10,109 nt of DNA from Auxenochlorella pyrenoidosa (taxonomy: Eukaryota > Chlorophyta > Trebouxiophyceae > Chlorellales > Chlorellaceae): contig KQ481938.1 of assembly GCA_001430745.1 (NCBI GenBank), positions 990,212 to 1,000,320 on the forward strand, written 5' to 3'. Under the pieces are notes generated by a model, which made no database searches, had not been told where the DNA came from, and saw only the letters and a program-made list of their open reading frames with translations. The translations under genes were made by a program, and so were the position numbers. Position 1 is the stretch's first letter, and each line of letters starts with the position of its first letter. Shown here piece by piece: positions 1 to 7,400 of this stretch.

Positions 1-3
1 ACC

Positions 4-22
4 CACACACACACACACACAC
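4..22. repeat. (CA)n microsatellite in an intron
   Basis: Nine CA units at the extreme left edge, inside the intron that starts at 62 on the minus strand (TG repeats on the sense strand of that gene). A further CA-rich stretch, interrupted, follows at 40-60. It may be length-polymorphic. No function is implied. Confidence 0.9.
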
Positions 23-62
23 TAACAACCCTTCTCTCTCACACAAACGCCCACACACGCAC

Positions 63-2007
63 CTGCAGCTCCCCAAAGGCGTCCAGGCCCAGCGCATCCG
101 CTGCCTGAGAGTCGAGCACAAACCCCGAGGCGCCAGTGTCCAGTATGAAGTAGCCAACCTCCCTGCCATTCAGGCGGGGCTTGACCAGGCTGCAGGGGGC
201 GGGGCAGGAGCGGAGGCAGTGTTGCAGCAAGCTGGCTGCACACCAGGCGCTGCGGGGGAAGCCCACTGCTGGGCCAGGCGGCAGCAGAGGTCCAAGAGGG
301 CGTGTGGGGACCTACCCTGGTGGCCGGCTTGCGGGCCAGTGCCCGGGAACGCCGAGTACGGACAAACAGAGAATGGACTTGGCCAGGGAGCGCCCCCCAT
401 TGTTCCCCACCCAGCCCCACCTGTGGCCGCTGACGGTGTGCCACGCGGGCACAGCCTCCTCCTCGCCAGGCAGGAAGGTTGAGTCGGCTGGCAGCAGTGG
501 CGTGGGCGGCGGCGCAAACCGGCTGCCGCCACCAGCCTCCCCTGACGCACGCGCTGCGGGGCGCGCCTCCAGCGAGCGCACGCGGTACTCATTCCTGGGG
601 CTGCCCTCCCCGCTGCTGCTCTGCACCGCCGAGGCTGCCAGCCACAGGCCGGGCAGGCCCGGGCACTCCCGCCAGGCTGTGAAGCGCCAGAGCTCGCGCT
701 CCCCCGCCAGGTGCACCTGTGCACTGAGCGGGCGCCGGCTGTCGGCACACAGCTCCAGCAGCGCGGCAACCTGGGAGGGAGGGCGGGGCAGGGGTGGAGG
801 CAGCACTGTGGGCGTGCTCAACACTGGCAAAAGAGGAGCGGCTGGCCGTAACAAGCTGGGCTGGCAAGGGTGGCAGCAGCGCACGCCGGGCACGCCGCAC
901 AGCATGCACGCTCAACCAGAGGATGGGCAGCAGTCTGGCATGAGTGAATCCCGGCAGCGCACCCGCCCGCCCTGCTTGAGCCGCAGCTCCAACCAGACGC
1001 GGCCGCCCGACGGCCCCGCCTCCGCATGCCGCTGCCTCGGCGCCTCCTCCCCATCGCCTTCGCCACCTGGCGAGGCATTGCTGCACGCTGACGGCGGCGG
1101 CACCTCGCGGATGCTCAGCTGCGCCGCTACTGAAGGCAGCACCCACATGCCAGCTCGGATCCAGGTGGACAGCAGCAGGGACTCCTCATCGTCCAGCTGC
1201 AGCCGCCGCGGGCAGCCCGCATCGTCAGAGCCCCAGCAGACGCCCGGGGCGCAGCAATAGGCGCTGCCGGAGCCGGGAGCGGCAGCCGCCTCCCAGCTTC
1301 CACTGCCACTTGTGTTGCTGCAGTGGCTGCCGCCGCCTCCTCCGCTGCGGTCAACCCCGCTGCTGCTGCGCCTGCTGGGCTCAAAAAGGATGCTGCCGTT
1401 GCTGCTGCCGGCAAGAGTGCAGCTGCCTGCTGTGGCTGTGGCATGATACCCGCTGCTGTAGCTTGTCTGTGGAGAGAGGAGCTCTTCCCGGAAGGAGCCG
1501 TCGGTGCTGAAGCTCAGGTGCCACTCCATGTCCACCCCTGCGCAGCAGGGAGGGGGGCCGCAGCAGCACAGATGCTCACCGAGGGGCAGGCGTCGGGTGG
1601 TCAAAACAGGATGACCGGGCAAATGTGCAATGCGCAAAGCAGGCACTGAAGAGTGTACCCCAGCCCACCAGGGCAGGCGGCAGCAAGCGACACGACCTTC
1701 TGCATGAGTTCTCACCAAGGTGCCAGGCCGCGCCCCCAATGTCCACTTCTAGTTCGGGCACTTCACTTGGAAGCAGGCCACCCGCAGGCGTTCCCAGCTG
1801 AAACAGCTGTGGTACAGGCGCCGTGGCGTGCAGGCTCACGCCCGTGGCGGCACCGGCAGCGGCGCCGCCCCGCTCCTGTGGCGGGGTTGCTGAGAGCGGC
1901 GCAGCCCGGGTGCATTGTCGTCGCTGGTTGAGAGCAAAAGACTGCCAGGGCAGATGGCGCTGAAAAGCCGCTGCTGGCGAACACCGGGTGCCGAGCTTCC
2001 CCTCCAT
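63..2007 (-). CDS. Retropepsin/pepsin-like aspartic protease domain protein, 5' part (4 exons, runs off left edge)
   Basis: Exons on the minus strand: 2007-1716, 1537-963, 770-421, 189-63 (448 codons). Introns 1715-1538, 962-771 and 420-190 are all GT-AG and keep phase; a fourth intron starts at 62 and leaves the window. The first ATG (2007) follows an in-frame TGA at about 2035. The last exon carries a typical aspartic-protease active-site loop, YFILDTGASGFVLD, with DTGAS at residues 423-427, so Asp423 is the expected catalytic residue. One-motif (retropepsin-like, dimeric) and two-motif (pepsin-like) proteases cannot be told apart because the rest is missing. Residues 101-127 and 208-290 (MEWHLSFSTDGSFREELLS; LQLDDEESLLLSTWIRAGMW) resemble the upstream domain of plant and bacterial retropepsin-like proteins; this is a likeness recalled, not searched. 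Residues 1-90 could be an organellar transit peptide (Arg, Ala, Ser rich, few acids); weak. The substrate is unknown. Confidence is high for exons, moderate for family. Confidence 0.68.
1245..1448 (-). other. Low-complexity Ser/Gly/Ala/Cys insert inside the protease-gene exon 2
   Basis: Codes for residues about 128-195 of the aspartic protease protein. It is dominated by Ser, Gly, Ala and Cys and contains a run of five Gly (GGGGGS). The DNA is built from CTG/GCC/GCT-like triplets, so it looks like triplet expansion in a surface loop. It separates the conserved-looking FREELLSPQTSYSSGY segment from RRLQLDDEESLLLSTW. Such in-frame low-complexity insertions are common in GC-rich green algal proteins. 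It stays open in the correct frame across its whole length, which supports translation rather than an unspotted intron, although a cryptic intron cannot be excluded. Confidence 0.55.
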
Positions 2008-2306
2008 TCCTGTGCCCGCGCCGCTCAGAAGGATTGCATTTCACTGTTGAACGAAAAAGCCTCGGAACAACAGCATGCGAGGGACCCGCTACTCCCAAGC
2101 CCCGCCACCGCGCTGCAGCTGGCGCGCAGTGCTTTGATGTGCAGGCCCTGTGGGCATCTGGCCAGTGATTCCATCCTGATCATGTCTTCAGCTGCTCATG
2201 CATTACAGGCGGAGGGCATGCTGTACTCATAGCATGCGTGGGTGTGCGAGCAATGTCCATGCTGCCACTCAGCATGAGCGCACCCAAACAGCCAGTCGCA
2301 TCCACG
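2008..2306 (-). promoter_or_regulatory. Intergenic spacer: 3' UTR of the SET gene and 5' region of the protease gene
   Basis: The two minus-strand genes lie in tandem with 299 bp between the stop of the upstream one (2307-2309) and the ATG of the downstream one (2005-2007). The part next to 2307 must hold the 3' UTR and poly(A) site of the methyltransferase gene (TGTAA at 2207-2203). The part next to 2007 must hold the promoter and 5' UTR of the protease gene. I see no TATA box and no convincing coding sequence. The spacer is visibly less GC-rich than the genes around it. Confidence 0.5.
2203..2207 (-). terminator. Probable TGTAA polyadenylation signal of the SET-domain gene
   Basis: The minus strand reads TGTAA about 100 nt beyond the TGA stop at 2307. 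UGUAA is the usual polyadenylation signal of chlorophyte green algae, where AAUAAA is rare. A pentamer turns up by chance roughly once per kilobase, so the position behind the stop codon is the main argument. Confidence 0.55.
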
Positions 2307-4107
2307 TCAGCGGCCCGCCATGCGCCGCAGATCCTTCAGTTCCTGCTGCAGCACGAACGCTGTGCGTGCGAGCACCTGGCGTTCATACACCACGACTTGC
2401 AGCACCTGACGGCGCAGTTGCCGGCGCTGGCGTGCGGCGTTGTTGCCTCCCTGCTGCCGCTGCCCTGCTGCCGCTTCTGCTGCCTCCTCTGCCTCCAACT
2501 TGGCCAGCTCGTCGCGGGCCGCTTCCAGGCTGGAAGGGTACCCCTTCATGGCGGCCTGGCAGGCCGCAACCACAGCTTCCAACGCCGGCCGCTGCAGGGC
2601 TGGCGGAATGTCGCCGGCGCCAAACAGCTGCTGCGCCAGCTGAGCCGCCTCCTCGCTGCCGCACACCTCTGCCGCCGCCAGGGCTGCATAGTGCACCAGC
2701 CCAAAGGGCGCGGCGGCCATGCGCAGCGGGAAGAGCTCGCTGGGGGCCATGCCAAAGGCTGCGAGCGCTGCCGCCTTGGCATCTGCTGCAGGGTCGCCCG
2801 GCCGCAGCGCCAAGCGGAGCTTGCAGCCGTCGTGCGGGTTGTCGGCAGGCTTGGGCGCAAAGCCGTAACTGGCGTTCGGCAGTGGTGGTGCACGGGAGGG
2901 GGAGGTGGAGGGAATGTCACGCCATGCCCAGCGGGCGGCGCTCGACAGTCATCAGCGAGCTCCTCGCCGCCCGACATAAGGCCAACCCGGCCAGAGCCCC
3001 TGCTGCCCCCCCAGCACCGCGCACCTGAGCAGCAGCTCGCCGCTGGTCTTCTGCCCATACGAGATGTGCACCTCCTCCCCCTGTCGGTACCGCCGATCAG
3101 CCCGCAGCACAACCGCCGCGTTGGCGGCGTCCCAGTCCAGAAACGCTGTGCTGGCAGGCGCATGATTCAGCAGATCGGCCCAGGGCAGCAGTGCCTCTGT
3201 GCCCGGCGGCTCGCCGCCGGGCTGCCGCACCGCCTGCTGCGCCGCCTGCTGCTGCTGGCGCCCCGATGCAGCCGGGGCAGGGGCCAGGCTGGGCAGCCGC
3301 ACCAGGCGGGACAGCAGGATGCCGAACGCCCACTGCAGCGCCTCGCGGGAAAAGGCGCCCGCGGGGCCCAGCCCCGCCTGCTCTGCCGCCGCCAGCAGGG
3401 GCTGCATCTCCCGCCAAGAGGCCTCTGCGGCGCTGCGGATCTCCGCCGCGGCCTGTGCCAGATGGCTGCCTGCCAGCCAGCCCACCTCCTCCTCGCTCCA
3501 CTCCAGCACGCTCCCGGTGCGGCCCGGCAGCAGCGACACATAGGGCCACCACTCGCCCGCTGGGCCCGCTGCGCGCGCCTCGGCCAGCCACAGCGCCAGC
3601 ACGCTCCAGGCCGGCAGCGGCGTCGACTCCAGCAGCGGCGCCAGGCTGGACTGCCGCGCTGCGGCTGCTGGGGTGATGACCAACTGCGACGGCAGGCGCA
3701 GCAGCAGCTCGCCCTGAGGGATGGCCTGGGTGGCTGCCAGCCCGCGCCCAGCGCCGGGCACAGCCACCGCCGCCACCTGGTCAGCAGGGGAGGGACGCGA
3801 CGAGAAAGGTTTGCAAACGCCAACAAGACAGCCCGAGCAGAGCTCAGCACACAGCGGTGGCCCGCTCAACACCTGTTGACCGTCAGGACTTGCAACTCAC
3901 CTTCTGAGGCGGCAGACCCCGCTCTTCCAACCAACGCAGGAGCGCTGTGCCTTCTGGATCTTCAGGCAGGCCTGGAGGTGCGCTGCCCACACCGCGGATC
4001 AAATCAAGCAGTCCCGCGCGCACTGCCAGTGCGGGCTGGCGGCGGCGGCGGGTCCTGCCGCCGTGCTGGCAAGGCGCCCAGGCCACCGATTTGGCGATCG
4101 CAACCAT
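2307..4107 (-). CDS. Chloroplast-type SET-domain lysine N-methyltransferase, Rubisco LSMT family
   Basis: Exons on the minus strand: 4107-3901, 3776-3025, 2868-2307 (506 aa). Introns 3900-3777 (124 bp, GTGAGT...CCAG) and 3024-2869 (156 bp) are GT-AG. An in-frame TGA lies eight codons before the ATG. The family transfers methyl groups from S-adenosylmethionine to protein lysines, typically Rubisco large subunit or fructose-bisphosphate aldolase in the chloroplast. Residues 1-30 are Arg/Ala rich without acids and end VRA-G, a plausible transit peptide. Entry motif LPPQKVAAVAVPGAGRGLAA spans the first splice junction (residues 65-84). Other SET landmarks: WPYVSLLP near 146-153, ADLLNH at 269-274, GEEVHISYG at 302-310 with Tyr309, then LLLSYGFAP and NPHD at 330-333. 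The Ala/Leu-rich helical C-terminal part (about 335-506) matches the LSMT substrate-binding domain. A Gln-rich loop (241-254) is extra. The substrate cannot be told from sequence; family call is firm. Confidence 0.88.
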
Positions 4108-4408
4108 GCAGCTCAGCTGCAGAATTGGTCAGGCGTGTGCAGATGTGCCCAGCGCAAGGATACAAGAGGGTTCTTGGCGCTGGAGGCGCGCGGTGATACG
4201 GAGTGCTGCTAGATCGACAGCTGTAAAGTACTGAAATGAGCTCAGATATGCTGCCTGCCGCAAGGAGTCCGGGAGAGAGAAAAATTAGATGCCAGGCTGG
4301 CGCACGGTGTCGCTCGCAAATGGAAGCAAGAGAAGAGCCCGACCATATTGAGAAACTGCCCGATCGCTGCAGAAGCAAGGAAGGGGGCTGTAAGGAGCCG
4401 TGGCAACC
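4108..4408. promoter_or_regulatory. Divergent (head-to-head) intergenic region, likely bidirectional promoter
   Basis: Only 301 bp separate the ATG of the SET-domain methyltransferase (minus) from the ATG of glutaminyl-tRNA synthetase (plus). Both 5' UTRs and both core promoters must fit here unless a promoter overlaps a 5' UTR. The region is less GC-rich than its surroundings, with purine-rich stretches at 4271-4285 and 4377-4388. I find no clear TATA box on either strand. No open frame in it looks coding. Confidence 0.6.
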
Positions 4409-7400
4409 ATGAGCCGCGAGGAACTGGAGGCGGAAGCCCTTCGCCTCTTCACCGGCATTGGCCTGGCGGAGCAGACTGCTCAGTGAGTGGGTCTTGGGCG
4501 GGCGGGAGCATGCCCTCATGCTGGCCAAGCGCCTTGCAGCGCAGGAAGGCGGCCTGCCCAAGCCCCGTGCTCCCTTCTGTTGCACGATACAAACTGTGCA
4601 GGCAGGCGATTGTCAAGCCCAAGTTCCGTCAGGCTTTGGTCGACCTCATCAAGGAGGCGGGCGTCGCGGGCGGTTGCCCCAAGTCGCAGGGCGCGCTACT
4701 GTACACCACAGCCAGCAAGGTAGGGGTCCTACTGCAAGGCAGGAGCCGCTGGGGGATGCACGCGCTGCCGCATTCTTGGGAGCGCAGTCAGCGGAGCCGC
4801 GCTGGCAGCCCTTCAGCATCGCACGTTGCACCACACAATGGGATTCCGCATGGGTCCCCTGCCCGCCGCAGTACCCGGCCAACGCGCTGGCGCACCGCGG
4901 CGAGCTGCTGGCCTACGTCACCTCGGACCGCATCCGCAGCAACGCGCAGCTGGACGGAGCGCTAGAGTACCTGGGCAAGGCAAGCCGGGCCGGCGCCCGG
5001 CCGCAGCCCCCCCTCGCTTCCTAGCTGCGCCGCTGCTACGCTCCCTGCCTCCCAATCGACAGCGCTCGCACCTGGCGCCTCTGCATTGGGGCCTCTGTCG
5101 CAGCGCGCGCCTGGGCACAGTGCGGCAGGTGCCCGGCCTGGCCCAACCCGCCCGGCCCCCCTGGCGCATGCATGCAACCACCTAATGCAGGTTGGCAGCG
5201 AGCCCATCGATGTGGCCAAGTTTGAGGAGGCCGCGGGCGTGGGGGTGGAAGTTACGCCCGACCAGATCAAGCAGGCGGTGGCGGCATGCGTGCAGGAGAA
5301 CGAGGCCAAGCTCAAAGAGGAGCGGTGGGCGTGCTTGCTGGCCTGCCTGCCTGCTTGCTCCCCATTTCTGGAGGCACCCCGTTTGCTGCAGGGGCCAGAG
5401 GCATGCTTGAGGCCGGAATGCTGGGCCCACATTGTCTGCACGCTTCACTGCTATGCCTCTGTCGTGGATGCTGTCTGCGGCTGCCACAGTTGCTCGCGTC
5501 TGCGCAAGGCTGCCGCCCTCCCAGGGGCCGCATCCCCCGTCCCTTGCTGTTCCCCATCTGGCAGGCGCTGCCGCTTGAGCAGCCTGCTCGTCGCCAGGCT
5601 TGCCACCAGGCCTGCCCCTACTCGCCCCTTGCCGCACAAACGCCCGCTCAAACGGCACGGCCCCCCCTTACACACACCACCCCCGGTCCTCCCGGCAGCT
5701 ACCACTGCAACCTGAACATCCTGCTGGGCAAGATGCGCGCTGGCGGGGGCGCCATCAAGTGGGCGGACGTGAACGCGCTCAAGGCGGAGCTGGAGGCGCA
5801 GGTGGGCGGCCTGGGCGGCACGCTCCTGAGCAGCACGCTCCTGAGCGGCACGCTCCTGAGCGGCATGGCGCCCCACCGCTGGGCCTGCTGCTGAGCGGCT
5901 GCAGGGTCCTGCCGCCGGGCCCGCCGATGAGCAGCTGCCCAGCAGTCTGCGAGTGGGCTTGGTCTGGGACCAGGGCTCCCTCAGACCTGGCTCCTGGCTC
6001 CAGGGCTGGGTGAAGGCCCCGCTGCACGCACCGCCCAGGGGCAGCGGCATGCCTGCGCCGCATGCGCCGCCGGTGAGCAGCACGCGCCCCCGCGGCGCGG
6101 CACCCCACGCAGGTGGCTGCCCTGCTGGGCCCCAAGACAGAGGCCGACTTGGTCAAGCCCGACAAGAAGAAGAAGGCCAAGCCGGCAGCAAACGGTGACA
6201 ACGGCGCGGCGCCGCCCGCGGCCAAGGCCAAGGCGGCGGCCAAGGAGGGCGACAAGGAGGAGGCCGAGGCGTGGCGCACCGCAGACCCCTATGCATTCCT
6301 GCCCAAGCCCGCCGACAACAACATGGTGCACACCACCGTGCACTTCAGGTGGGCGCACCGGCCGCTGCTGCGCCGCTTGCTGCTGCATGCCGTGGGCCTG
6401 CGGCTGGCGGCTTGCCAGGGCCCGCGGCCTGGGGCAGGGCACGGACCAGGGGGGCAGGCCGCCTGACGTTGCCCAGGCGAGCAGTGATCCAAAGCCGCTG
6501 CGGCTGCTGGCCACCAGCCGATGTGCCTGCTGGCCCGCCTGCCAGCTGGGCCCCCACCCACCTAACCCCACCCCACCGCTCTTCTCCCCCCCTGCACGCT
6601 GCCCCGCCCGCCTGCAGCGACGGCCGCAAGATGAACATCGCCAACACGCCCGACCTGCTGGCATCACACCTGGGGCAGACGGGCGGCAAGGTGGTCACCC
6701 GCTTCCCCCCCGAGCCCAATGGTTACCTGCACATCGGGCACGCCAAGGTGGGGCCCGCCTGGCGCATGCCTGCCTGGCTGACACGCGCGCCCCCTGGTGG
6801 TGTGAGGCGGCAGTGGCCACACCTGTTGCCGGGAGCGCAGCTGGAATACGGCCGTCGGCGGCGCGCTTCAGCTGCAATGTCTGCGCCAACGCACTTTGCC
6901 CGCCCCCCCCCCTTCTCCACATACACACACACACGCTCCTCCCCCCACGCCCCCTGAGCAGGCCATGTTTGTGGACTTTGGCATGGCGGCGCAGTACGAC
7001 GGCGTCTGCTACCTGCGCTTTGATGACACCAACCCCGAGGCAGAGAAGCAGGTGGGGGGCGGGGCAGGGGGCAGGCAGCGAGGCGCAAGGGTGGCGTGCA
7101 CGAGCCTGTGCGGGCTGCTAACCCACATGGGCGCGCCTGCCGCGCAGCCGGCCCTCCCGGCTGCGCTCCTGCGCGCGCGCCTCCGCGCCTGCACCCAGCC
7201 GCCGCAAAGCGCTGCGGCTGCGGTCCCACCCTTGGCTGCCCCCTGTGCCTGCAGGAGTACATTGACCACATCCAGGAGATCGTCAGCTGGCTGGGCTGGA
7301 AGCCCTGGAAGGTGGGGCGGGCAGCTTGGCACCCAGCGTGTGCAGGGGCTGGCGCGCAGGACCCTCCACGTTGCACCTCCCGCCGGCGGCCCAGCCTGGC

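Noticed and set aside
181..1260. 359-codon open frame on the plus strand opposite the protease gene
   Set aside because: Low-complexity composition and no recognisable fold. The minus-strand exons in the same place carry the coherent protein and matching splice sites.
1538..1600. Very short intron (about 44 nt) from GTGAGC near 1581 to the acceptor at 1538
   Set aside because: Much shorter than every other intron here. The donor at 1715 gives correct phase and a 178-bp intron.
2238..4196. 652-codon open frame on the plus strand opposite the SET-domain gene
   Set aside because: It is rich in Arg, Gln, Ala, Pro and Gly with no domain-like pattern. It runs through two introns and three exons of a minus-strand gene whose motifs and splice phases all fit. 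Long antisense frames are common in DNA this GC-rich.
6195..7121. 308-codon plus-strand frame across GlnRS exons 6-8
   Set aside because: It is in another frame from the GlnRS exons, reads through three splice junctions and is dominated by Arg, Pro and Ala.
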